A stretch of DNA of 64,000 nucleotides. Source: Prevotella sp. Lineage in GTDB: Bacteria; Bacteroidota; Bacteroidia; Bacteroidales; Bacteroidaceae. The stretch lies in the NCBI GenBank assembly GCA_017442825.1, contig JAFRYZ010000030.1, forward strand, positions 1 to 64,000, read 5' to 3'. The notes beneath the pieces are model-generated. The model was given only the letters and a program-made list of their open reading frames with translations. It had not been told where the DNA came from and did not search any database. Below, piece by piece: positions 52,927-61,348 of this stretch. Each line of letters starts with the position of its first letter. The first letter of the stretch is position 1. Both the position numbers and the translations under genes were made by a program.

Positions 52927-53880
52927 TTATCTGGTTGCTTGTTTCTCTGCTATTCTCAGTTTTGCACTTCTACTTCTCGGGTTGCGCTCTAATTCTTGCT
53001 CATTGGGTGTAATCACTTTCCCTATCATGTTCAAAGGCGCATCGGTGCGCCCGAAGAAGTCTTGTATGACCTTGCCCTCTGCATTGCCAGTCCTCATCAT
53101 GTTCTTCACGATGCGGTCTTCCAGCGAGTGGTAGGTGATGACGACCAGTCTTCCACCCGGTTTCAGTAGTTCCGTAGCGCCAGCCAGCATCTCTTTCAAT
53201 ACCGCCATTTCATCATTCACTTCGATGCGCAATGCCTGGAACAACTTTGCCGTTTCTTTTTTTTCGCGTTCTTGTCGCAACAGGGGAGCAACAGCTTCGG
53301 TCAGTTCTCCCGTCGTCAGTATGGGTTGTTGGGTGCGCTTTTTCATGATGGCAGCAGCAATACGGCGTGCGTTTCTCAGTTCTCCATAGAAGTAGAGTAT
53401 GTCAGCCAGTTGTTCTTCGCTATAGCCGTTGACAATGTCGGCAGCCGTCCGTCCTGCTCGTTTGTTCATTCGCATGTCCAGTGGCGCATCGAAACGGAAA
53501 GAGAAACCGCGGCTCTCGTCGTCGAAATGGTGACTGGAAACGCCGAGGTCTGCCAATAAACCGTTTATTTGTTCTACACCATAATAGCGCATCCAGTTTT
53601 TTAAGTATCGGAAATTGGAACGAACAAAAGTAAACACTTTACTCTCGTCCTTTGATCCTTGTCCTTCAACTCTCAGCCCTAAGCCGTTTCTTTCAGCGTC
53701 GGCATCTTGGTCGAAACCAAAAAGACGACCGGCTCCTCTCAACCGTGAAAGGATTTCTTTGCTGTGGCCACCGCCACCGAAAGTGACATCAACATAGATG
53801 CCTCCAGGTTTAACGTCAAGTCCGTCAATGCTCTCCTTTAAGAGCACTGGAATATGGTATGTACCAGCGGTCGTCGTCAT
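52927..53880 (-). CDS. rsmH: 16S rRNA (cytosine-1402-N4)-methyltransferase
   Basis: 317 aa. SAM-binding motif VDVTFGGGGHSKEIL near residue 30, the start HIPVLLKESIDGL, ADLGVSSHHFDDESRGFSFR, PLDMRMN, and the C-terminal GGRLVVITYHSLEDRIVKN, all characteristic of RsmH (MraW). It methylates C1402 in the decoding centre. It follows mraZ by 18 bases, the usual start of dcw clusters. Confidence 0.97.
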   Translation of the reverse strand: MTTTAGTYHIPVLLKESIDGLDVKPGGIYVDVTFGGGGHSKEILSRLRGAGRLFGFDQDADAERNGLGLRVEGQGSKDESKVFTFVRSNFRYLKNWMRYYGVEQINGLLADLGVSSHHFDDESRGFSFRFDAPLDMRMNKRAGRTAADIVNGYSEEQLADILYFYGELRNARRIAAAIMKKRTQQPILTTGELTEAVAPLLRQEREKKETAKLFQALRIEVNDEMAVLKEMLAGATELLKPGGRLVVITYHSLEDRIVKNMMRTGNAEGKVIQDFFGRTDAPLNMIGKVITPNEQELERNPRSRSAKLRIAEKQATR

Positions 53881-53898
53881 GGTAAGTGTGCCCTTAGG

Positions 53899-54354
53899 TT
53901 ATGTGTTTTCCTCACCGCTCATAAGTTCTTCCAGTTGCTTAGAGAACTCCTGAGCTTCCATTATAGGCAGTTTCCCCTCGTCGTTACTCCAAATCTCAAT
54001 GGTGTCATCCATGCCGATGAACTTGATGTCCTGCACGATATTTGCCATTTTCAGGTAGCGTTTCGGTATCAGGAACCTACCATTGCCATCCAACGAGATC
54101 ACTTCAACGTCAGAGACAAACTGGCGGAATACTTGCCTGTGGGCAGCATTCCAACGGTTGAGTCTTTTCTTCAACGAGTCCAACTGCTCGTTCCACACGG
54201 ATTCAGGGTAAAGGACAAGACACGATTGGTGAATGTCCTTTCGCATCACCAGTGTTTCCTCGCCCGATGCACTCAGCACCTTGCGGAAAACTGCCGGCAG
54301 GAAAGCGCGTCCTTTGGCATCAGTCTTGGCTTCTATATTTCCTATAAATCGCAT
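53899..54354 (-). CDS. mraZ: Transcriptional regulator MraZ
   Basis: 151 aa with two swapped-hairpin AbrB-like halves: N-terminal GNIEAKTDAKGRAFLPAVFR and C-terminal VEVISLDGNGRFLIPKRYL. MraZ proteins form ring oligomers that bind repeats in front of the dcw operon and control it. It is the first gene of the cluster. A -7 element (TAACTTTG on the minus strand) lies 32-39 bases upstream, and a repeated TTTCCACCACTTTCC stretch (54409-54426) lies beyond it, a possible MraZ-binding region by position. Confidence 0.95.
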   Translation of the reverse strand: MRFIGNIEAKTDAKGRAFLPAVFRKVLSASGEETLVMRKDIHQSCLVLYPESVWNEQLDSLKKRLNRWNAAHRQVFRQFVSDVEVISLDGNGRFLIPKRYLKMANIVQDIKFIGMDDTIEIWSNDEGKLPIMEAQEFSKQLEELMSGEENT

Positions 54355-54385
54355 GCGTACAGCTTTATATTTTTGAATTCGGCTT

Positions 54386-54393
54386 CAAAGTTA
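54386..54393 (-). promoter_or_regulatory. Promoter of the dcw cluster
   Basis: On the minus strand TAACTTTG (-7), 32 bases upstream of the mraZ ATG. No clear -33 TTTG at 19 bases; instead direct repeats of TTTCCACCA lie at 54410-54428 on the plus strand. Confidence 0.55.
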
Positions 54394-54599
54394 CAAACAT
54401 TTTCCCCACTTTCCACCACTTTCCACCACAAAAGTGTCTTTTTCTGCCGTTTTTAAAATCATTTAACGATTAGCGTCTCCTGTGTTTCTATTCTCTATGT
54501 TCCCTTTGCTGAGTTTATGTTCTTCAAGACTCCCCGATAAAAAAGTGTTTTTTTTGAATATTTTTGTAGGAAAAGCGAATGTTATTAAAAAGAAATCGC

Positions 54600-54607
54600 T
54601 AATTTTG
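54600..54607 (+). promoter_or_regulatory. -7 element for the acyltransferase pair
   Basis: TAATTTTG matches TAnnTTTG; the ATG chosen for the first gene is at 54632, giving a leader of about 18 nt. The frame is open upstream to 54482, but that part crosses this promoter. Confidence 0.6.
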
Positions 54608-54631
54608 CACGTTGATAGTAATTTTGTGCAT

Positions 54632-55456
54632 ATGCAGAAGACCATAGACTTAGATGCCATCCTGAAGAGCAAGATGGGTAACAAGGCACGTTATGTGCCT
54701 GGTTTTCTAGTGTCGTGGCTTAAAAAGACAGTGCACCAAGACCGCGTGAACAAGTTTCTTTGGGAGAGCCGCCACCTCACGGGTACAGAATGGTTGGAAG
54801 AATGTGTGCGCTATTTGGATATGACGCTCGTAGTAGAAGGCAGGGAGAACCTTCCCGACCCTAACGACGGCAAACGTTATACTTTTGTTTCCAACCATCC
54901 GCTCGGCGGAGCCGATGGCGTTGCGCTTGGTGCCATCATTGGTCGCCATTACGACTCTAAGTTCCGCTATCTTGTTAACGACCTGCTGATGAACCTTCCC
55001 GGACTGGCACCATTGTGTATCGGTATCAACAAGACGGGTAAGCAGGGACGCAGCTTCCCAGCTATGGTAGAAGCAGGTTTTCAGAGTGACAACCACATGC
55101 TGATGTTCCCTGCCGGGCTCTGTTCGCGTAAGATCAATGGTGAGATTCACGACTTACCTTGGAAAAAGACCTTCATCTCAAAGAGTGTGGAGTACCATCG
55201 CGATGTCGTCCCCATCCATTTCAGCGGTCGGAACTCCGATTTCTTCTATAATTTGGCAAACCTGTGCAAGCGATTGCACATCAAGTTCAATATAGCGATG
55301 CTCTTTCTCGTCGATGAAATGTATAAGAACGTACACAAAACTTTTCATGTTACCATTGGCAAGTCTATCCCCTGGCAAACGTTCGACAAATCAAAATCTC
55401 CGATGGAATGGGCACAATTTGTACAAGACCACGTTTATAAATTGAGTGCTGAATAA
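54632..55456 (+). CDS. Lysophospholipid-acyltransferase-like protein, GlsA-like
   Basis: 274 aa. The PlsC-type fold is suggested by F-V-S-N-H-P-L-G-G-A-D-G (acyltransferase block I), LCIGINKTGKQGR and MFPAGLCSRKINGEIHDLPWKKTFI (block III, FP-x-G). The catalytic block has five residues between His and Asp rather than the canonical four. The gene is followed 13 bases later by a GNAT-type gene; in Bacteroides thetaiotaomicron a similar pair, glsA and glsB, makes glycine lipids, with GlsB attaching the N-acyl chain and GlsA the second, O-linked chain. By analogy this enzyme would act at the inner membrane on an N-acyl amino acid. The start at 54632 follows from the promoter. Confidence 0.75.
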   Translation: MQKTIDLDAILKSKMGNKARYVPGFLVSWLKKTVHQDRVNKFLWESRHLTGTEWLEECVRYLDMTLVVEGRENLPDPNDGKRYTFVSNHPLGGADGVALGAIIGRHYDSKFRYLVNDLLMNLPGLAPLCIGINKTGKQGRSFPAMVEAGFQSDNHMLMFPAGLCSRKINGEIHDLPWKKTFISKSVEYHRDVVPIHFSGRNSDFFYNLANLCKRLHIKFNIAMLFLVDEMYKNVHKTFHVTIGKSIPWQTFDKSKSPMEWAQFVQDHVYKLSAE

Positions 55457-55469
55457 CAACAAATCTATT

Positions 55470-56492
55470 ATGTCTATTGAGAAAATGGAACAAGGGGCTC
55501 CCATCATCCCACCCGTCGACCGAGCATTGCTCAAGAGGGAACTGACTCCCGACAAGCAGCTTCGTATGACTAACAAAAGTCATAACGAAATTTATATTGT
55601 GACCTATCACAATGCGCCCAATACGTTGCGTGAGATAGGTCGCCTGCGTGAGATAGCCTTTCGCGAGGCAGGTGGCGGAACGGGTAAGGAACTTGATCTC
55701 GATGAGTTCGATACCTGTGAGAACTGCTACAAACAACTTATTGTGTGGAACCCCGAAGCCCAAGAAATTATAGGTGGCTATCGCTACCAATATGGCACAG
55801 ACTGGGAACTCGATGAAAACCATCAGCCCAAGCTTGCCACCAGTCACATGTTCCATTTTTCCGAGAAGTTTATTAAAGAATATATGCCCTATACTGTTGA
55901 GTTAGGGCGCTCGTTTGTCTCTTTGGAATACCAAAATGTGCGCAAGAACACTAAGAGCATTTTCGCACTCGATAACCTTTGGGACGGACTCGGAGCTCTC
56001 ACCGTCCTCAATCCGCAAGTGCGCTATTTCTTCGGTAAGATGACCATGTATCCTTCCTACATCCGCCGAGGACGTGACATGATACTCTATTTCTTAAAGA
56101 AGCATTTCGATGACAAAGACAATCTCATCACACCGATGAAACCGTTGAAAATAGAAGAAGACCCCGCAGAATTGGCTCGTCTCTTCTGTGAAACTGATTT
56201 CCGTAAAGACTACCTGATTCTAAATCGCGAGATACGCGCACTCGGTTATAACATCCCCCCGCTGGTGAATGCCTATATGAATCTGTCGCCCACGATGAAG
56301 CTCTTTGGAACAGCCATCAACTACGGCTTCGGCGATGTGGAAGAGACCGGCATCCTCATTGCAATCGACGAAATCCTTGAAGAGAAACGCGTCCGCCACA
56401 TCGACTCCTTCGTTGAACAACATCCAGAAGCCTTCAAGATTACCAGTGGGGCCAACAAAGTAATCTATAAGGAAAAAGACGTAAACGTATAG
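55470..56492 (+). CDS. GNAT-superfamily N-acyltransferase, GlsB-like
   Basis: 340 aa from ATG 55470; an in-frame ATG at 55446 overlaps the previous gene. The N-terminal half has the acyl-homoserine/ornithine-lipid-synthase-like GNAT layout: LREIGRLREIAFREAGGGTG, FDTCENCYKQLIVWN, EIIGGYRYQYG, ELGRSFVSLEYQ. The C-terminal half is an extension with LITPMKPLKI and PPLVNAYMNLSPTMKLFGTAIN. This fits the OlsB/GlsB hemolysin-like family that transfers acyl groups to the amino group of an amino acid, giving monoacylated aminolipid for the upstream O-acyltransferase. The substrate amino acid cannot be read from the sequence. Confidence 0.75.
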   Translation: MSIEKMEQGAPIIPPVDRALLKRELTPDKQLRMTNKSHNEIYIVTYHNAPNTLREIGRLREIAFREAGGGTGKELDLDEFDTCENCYKQLIVWNPEAQEIIGGYRYQYGTDWELDENHQPKLATSHMFHFSEKFIKEYMPYTVELGRSFVSLEYQNVRKNTKSIFALDNLWDGLGALTVLNPQVRYFFGKMTMYPSYIRRGRDMILYFLKKHFDDKDNLITPMKPLKIEEDPAELARLFCETDFRKDYLILNREIRALGYNIPPLVNAYMNLSPTMKLFGTAINYGFGDVEETGILIAIDEILEEKRVRHIDSFVEQHPEAFKITSGANKVIYKEKDVNV

Positions 56493-56501
56493 TGGAATCC
56501 G

Positions 56502-56800
56502 CTAACTCACGTCCGGTTCGAAAAGCTTTTTTCGGGTAAGGCTTAATTGAAAAGCAACTACGGCTCTTTTGGAGCCCAAACACAGCTCTTTTGCCTTCCA
56601 ATTACGGCTTACTTGATATTGGTGGTTTTTTTTGTAAAGATTAACGAAAATGTCGAGTCGATGAATATATAAACTCCATACTGTTTTCTGCATGGGGTTC
56701 TTTTCATCATGTAAATCACGCGCTTCAACACCCACAGACATTGTTTCGTCAAAAGCATGTTGGAAAGCTTGGATGATTAATGGCGTCCTAGACGCCATTA
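56502..56800. repeat. Likely dispersed intergenic repeat between glsB-like gene and dgt
   Basis: A 317-bp gene-free gap. On the plus strand around 56547-56640 the text reads LKSNYGSFGAQTQLFCLPIT in one frame; I recall this kind of text from many spurious small ORFs in Prevotella genomes, which marks a dispersed repeat rather than a gene. It includes GGCTC/GAGCC and AGCTC-type short hairpins. The right end holds a perfect inverted repeat at 56779-56799 (AATGGCGTC / GACGCCATT, CTA loop) eleven bases from the dgt stop, which may act as terminator for the convergent genes. A 98-codon minus-strand frame across the region is not supported as a gene. Confidence 0.5.
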
Positions 56801-56809
56801 GACGGTATT

Positions 56810-58135
56810 TTAGAGCACAGGTAGGGAAATCCCATTGATTTTTTGGTAAATATCCAAAGAATAGACATCGGTCATGCCGCTGATATAGTCGATGACTGCC
56901 ATGATGCGGGTTTCAAGGTCTGGACTTTGAATGTCGTATTGTGACGAAAAACGGCGGATAAGCTGTTGGGAATGGAACTTATCCGGGTGGACGGCAGCTT
57001 CAACCAAGTCTTGCATCAACGTTTCCATGATCTTGTAACCGCTGAGTTCTACATCAAGAACGATTTTGCTATTATAGATTTTCTGTGTCGAAATAGTTGT
57101 GCAACGCTTGTAGGCATCGTGCTGAAGGGGTGAGATGTGGTCGATGAGCGAACCTTCGAAGGTGCCGTTGAGGATGGATTCTTCGTTTTCTACAAACGTC
57201 TTGACGCACTCGTTTTCTAATTTTCCGATGGCGCAGGCTCGCATATAGACCACCTTCTCGTTCTCGTCAGTAACGCCTTCATCATGTACGCGTTGGCAGA
57301 TGTGCCGGCGAGTGTTTGAATCGAAAAACCCCAGTAATAAATCCTCGGTTTCATCGAACGAAAGCAGCTTTAGTTTGTGCGCATCTTCAATATCCATTAT
57401 CTCGTAGCAGATATCGTCGGCTGCTTCAACGAGATAGACCAACGGATGACGGCAGAAAACGGAGTCTCCAAAGGAAAGAATGCCCAATTCTTCAGCTATC
57501 TGTTGGTAAATGGATTCTTCTGAGAGAAAGAATCCGAATTTCCCTTTTTTGCCCGCCATTGATGAACAGCGTGGATATTTTACGATGCTTGCCAACGTAC
57601 TGTAGGTCATCACAAACCCACCGTCGCGTCGTCCTTTAAAACGGTGGGTCAGCAAACGGAAGGCATTGGCATTGCCTTCAAAATGGGTGATGTCGTCCCA
57701 GAAACGTTGTGACAGTTGCTCCTTGAGGTAAGCGCCAGGACCTTCGGTAAAATAAGCCTGAATAGCTTTTTCTCCACTGTGACCAAATGGCGGATTTCCC
57801 ATATCGTGTGCCAAGCAAGCGGCAGAGACGATGGTGCCTATCTCTTCGAAAAGAGTCTCGTTCAGTTCGGGGTGGCGCTGTTTGAGGATATGTGCAACAT
57901 CGTCGCCTAGCGAGCGTCCCACACTCGATACCTCCAAGGAATGGGTAAGTCTGTTGTGTACGAAGATGCTGCCAGGTAGCGGAAACACCTGTGTTTTGTT
58001 TTGGAGGCGGCGGAAAGGAGCCGAGAAAATCAGCCGGTCGTAGTCACGCCGAAACTCCGAACGGTCGTCGTGGCGCTCAGCGTGTTTGATTTCCTGTCCG
58101 AGTCGCTTGTTGGAAATGAGTTGTTGCCAGTTCAT
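56810..58135 (-). CDS. dgt: dGTP triphosphohydrolase
   Basis: 441 aa from ATG 58135. HD-superfamily enzyme that hydrolyses dGTP to deoxyguanosine and triphosphate. Motifs: [41 protein letters not shown] (HD metal site), [26 protein letters not shown]. The frame continues 19 codons upstream, but those lie across a TACCTTTG -7 element (58148-58141 on this strand), so translation from 58135 would be essentially leaderless. It is divergent from dut. Confidence 0.93.
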   Translation of the reverse strand: MNWQQLISNKRLGQEIKHAERHDDRSEFRRDYDRLIFSAPFRRLQNKTQVFPLPGSIFVHNRLTHSLEVSSVGRSLGDDVAHILKQRHPELNETLFEEIGTIVSAACLAHDMGNPPFGHSGEKAIQAYFTEGPGAYLKEQLSQRFWDDITHFEGNANAFRLLTHRFKGRRDGGFVMTYSTLASIVKYPRCSSMAGKKGKFGFFLSEESIYQQIAEELGILSFGDSVFCRHPLVYLVEAADDICYEIMDIEDAHKLKLLSFDETEDLLLGFFDSNTRRHICQRVHDEGVTDENEKVVYMRACAIGKLENECVKTFVENEESILNGTFEGSLIDHISPLQHDAYKRCTTISTQKIYNSKIVLDVELSGYKIMETLMQDLVEAAVHPDKFHSQQLIRRFSSQYDIQSPDLETRIMAVIDYISGMTDVYSLDIYQKINGISLPVL

Positions 58136-58140
58136 GGGCG

Positions 58141-58148
58141 CAAAGGTA
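58141..58148 (-). promoter_or_regulatory. dgt promoter, probably leaderless
   Basis: On the minus strand TACCTTTG ends five bases before the dgt ATG, where transcription would begin. No -33 element is seen at the usual spacing. Confidence 0.5.
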
Positions 58149-58223
58149 AGAAAAATATGTGTACTCTCGCTCGAGAAAGCAAAGAAAAACAAGTTTTCCT
58201 TTTGCTTTTTCCTCGCTTATTCG

Positions 58224-58231
58224 TACCTTTG
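58224..58231 (+). promoter_or_regulatory. dut operon promoter
   Basis: TACCTTTG with TTTG at 58201-58204 and a 19-base spacer; the dut ATG follows 31 bases later. Confidence 0.7.
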
Positions 58232-58262
58232 CACATTATTTTATAAGAGCAAGGAGAAAAAG

Positions 58263-58697
58263 ATGAAGATTCAAGTAGTCAATAAGGGTCACCAACCTTT
58301 ACCGGCTTACGCCACTAAACAGAGTGCTGGCATGGATTTGCGTGCCAATATCGATGAACCTATTGTGTTGCATCCGATGGAGCGTAAGCTCATCCCTACA
58401 GGTTTACACATTGCTCTGCCTGAAGGTTATGAGGCTCAGGTTCGTCCACGTAGTGGTTTGGCGTTGAAAAAAGGTATTACTGTGCTCAATTCTCCTGGGA
58501 CCATCGATGCCGACTATCGTGGCGAGGTGGGTGTATTGCTCATCAATCTTTCGCAAGAAGATTTTGTCATTAACGATGGTGAGCGTGTTGCCCAGATGGT
58601 CATTGCCCGTCATGAGCAGGGAGAGTTTGTTGAGGTGGAAGTCCTAGACGAAACCGAACGTGGTGAAGGCGGTTACGGACACACAGGCGTGGTATAG
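58263..58697 (+). CDS. dut: Deoxyuridine triphosphatase
   Basis: 144 aa, homotrimeric dUTPase that removes dUTP and supplies dUMP. The five motifs are present: [10 protein letters not shown] (I), [10 protein letters not shown] (II), [13 protein letters not shown] (III), [11 protein letters not shown] (IV) and [11 protein letters not shown] (V). Start at 58263 follows the promoter; the frame upstream crosses it. It heads a series with the TPR, DUF4292, EnvC-like and membrane-sulfatase genes, although 96 bases separate it from the TPR gene. Confidence 0.97.
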   Translation: MKIQVVNKGHQPLPAYATKQSAGMDLRANIDEPIVLHPMERKLIPTGLHIALPEGYEAQVRPRSGLALKKGITVLNSPGTIDADYRGEVGVLLINLSQEDFVINDGERVAQMVIARHEQGEFVEVEVLDETERGEGGYGHTGVV

Positions 58698-58793
58698 CGC
58701 GTACGCTAATTGACAATTCACAATTCTTTGGAAGCAAGGCGACTTCGTCGGTTTCTTACTCTGGCAAGCGCTTCGCGATTAGATAATTCACAA

Positions 58794-60476
58794 ATGATAA
58801 AGAGGATACTGATAGGATTGATGTTGGTAGTGTCGGGGCTGACGGCTCAGGCGCAACAGTCGCCCTATAACTATTTCTTTCTGGAGGCGATTTGCCAGCA
58901 GGGACAAGGCAACTATGCAGCAGCTTTCGACTTGCTGCAGTTGGCAAAGGTGCTTAATCCAGAGGCTCCGGAGGTATGGTTCCAGTTGTCAGGCTATTAT
59001 TCTGACTTGAAAGACGATGACCATACTCGTGAATGTTTGGAACGAGCTGCAGCCTTGTCGCCAGAGAATGACACATACCAGGAACGATTGGCGCAGTTCC
59101 TGATTACTCAGCGTGAATTCGACAAGGCGATAGAGGCTTACGAACGGCTGTATGCTGCCCATCGCAACCGTGACGACGTGCTGCAGTTGCTTTTTCGCCT
59201 GTATGGGGTGAAGAACGACTATGAGAAAATGATTGGGGCGCTGGACAGAATGGAAACCCTTGAGGGTTCCAGCGAGCAGTTGACGCTGACAAAAATGCAG
59301 ATTTATGAGCAGCAAGGAGAAAAGTCAAAAGTTCTCAAGGAGTTGCGTGCATTGGTTGACCATCATCCTAACGATCTGAACTATCGTGTCATGTTAGGCA
59401 ACTGGCTTTTGCAGAACGACAGACCGGAGGATGCATTGAAGGAATACAAGAAGGTGCTTCATGAAGAACCTGACAACGAACTGGCGCAAATGTCAATGCT
59501 CGACTATTACCATGCAAAAGAACGGCAGGATAAGGCTGACGAACTTTTGGTGAAGCTGTTGAAAAGCAAGAAAACGGAATCTTCGACCAAGCTCACACTG
59601 ATGAGACAGGTGATAGAAGAGAATCCCGAAGATAGCGTAAAGGTGCTGCAACTCTTCGATGAGGTGTTGGCACAACCTCAGCAAAATGGCGATGTCGCCA
59701 TGCTGAAGGCTGCATATATGTCCCTCAAGAAGATGCCCCAAGATGAGGTGAACGCCGTTTTGGAGCGTGTCTTGGAGATAGAACCCGACAACGTCCGTGC
59801 TCGCTATATGCTGATTGAGAGCACATGGGATAGTAAAGACTACGACAAGGTGATTGCCTATTGCCGTCCCGCACAACAATACAACCCCGACGAAATGCTG
59901 TTCTATTATTTCCAAGGATTAGCACATTTCCAAAAACAGGAGCAGGACGCGGCTTTGGAAACTTTTCAGAAAGGAGTCAGCCAAATCAATCAGGATAGTA
60001 ATCCTGAGATTGTCAGCGACTTTTATGCCATCATGGGCGACATCCTGCATGAGAAAGGCCGAGAAACAGAGAGTTTTGCCGCTTATGACAGTTGTCTGCA
60101 ATGGAAACCCGATAACATTGGATGTCTGAACAATTATGCCTATTATCTCAGCGTTAAAGGTAAAGATCTGTCTAAGGCTGAACAAATGAGTTATAAGACT
60201 ATCAAGGCAGAACCGGAAAGTGCAACTTATCTTGACACTTATGCATGGATTTTATTCCAGCAGGGGCGCTATGAGGAGGCGAAAATATATATTGATCAAG
60301 CCCTCAAGAATGATACAACAGCAGATAACGTCATCGTAGAGCATGCCGGCGACATCTATGCCATGACGGGTGACTTGGAGAAGGCTCTTGAATACTGGCG
60401 ACATGTTGCAGCTAAAGGTGGTGACAGCGCTGTTTTGCAACGGAAAATTCAACTTAAGAAGTATATCAAAGAATGA
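58794..60476 (+). CDS. Secreted tetratricopeptide-repeat protein
   Basis: 560 aa from ATG 58794, which gives a proper signal peptide (MIKRILIGLMLVVSGLTAQAQ); a frame opening at 58710 would place 28 arginine-rich residues before it. The mature part is almost entirely TPR-like helices (for example GNYAAAFDLLQLAKVLNPEAP; EFDKAIEAYERLYAAHRN; RPEDALKEYKKVLHEEPDNE; RYEEAKIYIDQALKND). The last four bases overlap the start of the DUF4292 lipoprotein gene (ATGA), so the two are translationally coupled. It probably acts as a periplasmic or membrane-associated scaffold; partner unknown. Confidence 0.88.
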   Translation: MIKRILIGLMLVVSGLTAQAQQSPYNYFFLEAICQQGQGNYAAAFDLLQLAKVLNPEAPEVWFQLSGYYSDLKDDDHTRECLERAAALSPENDTYQERLAQFLITQREFDKAIEAYERLYAAHRNRDDVLQLLFRLYGVKNDYEKMIGALDRMETLEGSSEQLTLTKMQIYEQQGEKSKVLKELRALVDHHPNDLNYRVMLGNWLLQNDRPEDALKEYKKVLHEEPDNELAQMSMLDYYHAKERQDKADELLVKLLKSKKTESSTKLTLMRQVIEENPEDSVKVLQLFDEVLAQPQQNGDVAMLKAAYMSLKKMPQDEVNAVLERVLEIEPDNVRARYMLIESTWDSKDYDKVIAYCRPAQQYNPDEMLFYYFQGLAHFQKQEQDAALETFQKGVSQINQDSNPEIVSDFYAIMGDILHEKGRETESFAAYDSCLQWKPDNIGCLNNYAYYLSVKGKDLSKAEQMSYKTIKAEPESATYLDTYAWILFQQGRYEEAKIYIDQALKNDTTADNVIVEHAGDIYAMTGDLEKALEYWRHVAAKGGDSAVLQRKIQLKKYIKE

Positions 60477-61348
60477 AAAGAATCGTTTACATATTTCTTT
60501 GTGCAGCCGTCTTGGCTGCTTGTGGAACAAAGAAAGGGGTGGTGAAAGATCCGAAAACGCCGACGAACATTGCTAATGGCGAACAGGGACAGGAGCAGGA
60601 GAAGTTGCGCTTTGTACAAAAGGTTTCCGATCAGGCTTTGTACCAGCAAAACGTAGTCTCGAAGATGACTTTCACAATGAATACCGGGAAAAAGAAAATT
60701 TCAGTACCTGCTTCGCTCCACATGCGCAAGGACGATGTCATCCGTATCCAGCTGTTTGTTCCCATCATCGGAACGGAAGTTGGACGATTGGAGTTTACAA
60801 AAGACTATGTGCTCATCATCGACCGATTGCATAAACAGTATATCAAGGCAGACTATAGCAAAATCGATTTCCTTCAAAATCGTGGAGTCGGATTCTACGT
60901 TCTGCAAGCACTCTTCTGGAATCAGTTGTTCATACCTGGAGCCAAGAAGGTGGGAGAAGAGCAGTTGTCGCAATATGATGTGGATTTGAAGTTTGCAGGT
61001 ACGACGCTCCCTGTTTTGCTTCGTCAGCGCAAAATGTTATTTAGCTGGGCTGCAGATAAATCATCGGCACTCATCAAAGAAACGACTATCACCTATGCAG
61101 AAAACACACCAGAAGCAGCATCGCTCACATGGACGTATGACGAATTCCGTGCCTTTGGATCGAAGCAATACCCTCACCGGCAGGAACTCCACCTGAAAGC
61201 GGTGGCAAACAAACAGCAGAAGGATGTCACAGTCACTTTTGATATGAATGGGGTGAGTGCAGACAAAGACTGGGAACCGCGTACTACTGTCAGCGATAGG
61301 TATAAAGCTGTTGACGTGAAAGATGTCCTTAAAACATTATTACAATGA
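60473..61348 (+). CDS. DUF4292 lipoprotein
   Basis: 291 aa. Lipoprotein signal MKRIVYIFLCAAVLAAC with Cys17. The mature part is beta-rich (VVSKMTFTMNTGKKKISVPAS; IRIQLFVPIIGTEVGRLEFT; VLIIDRLHKQYIKADYS) in the manner of DUF4292, which I recall as related to the LolA/LolB half-barrel that binds lipoprotein acyl chains; this is not certain. It overlaps the TPR gene and the EnvC-like gene by four bases each (ATGA), a conserved arrangement suggesting one envelope function. Confidence 0.82.
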   Translation: MKRIVYIFLCAAVLAACGTKKGVVKDPKTPTNIANGEQGQEQEKLRFVQKVSDQALYQQNVVSKMTFTMNTGKKKISVPASLHMRKDDVIRIQLFVPIIGTEVGRLEFTKDYVLIIDRLHKQYIKADYSKIDFLQNRGVGFYVLQALFWNQLFIPGAKKVGEEQLSQYDVDLKFAGTTLPVLLRQRKMLFSWAADKSSALIKETTITYAENTPEAASLTWTYDEFRAFGSKQYPHRQELHLKAVANKQQKDVTVTFDMNGVSADKDWEPRTTVSDRYKAVDVKDVLKTLLQ

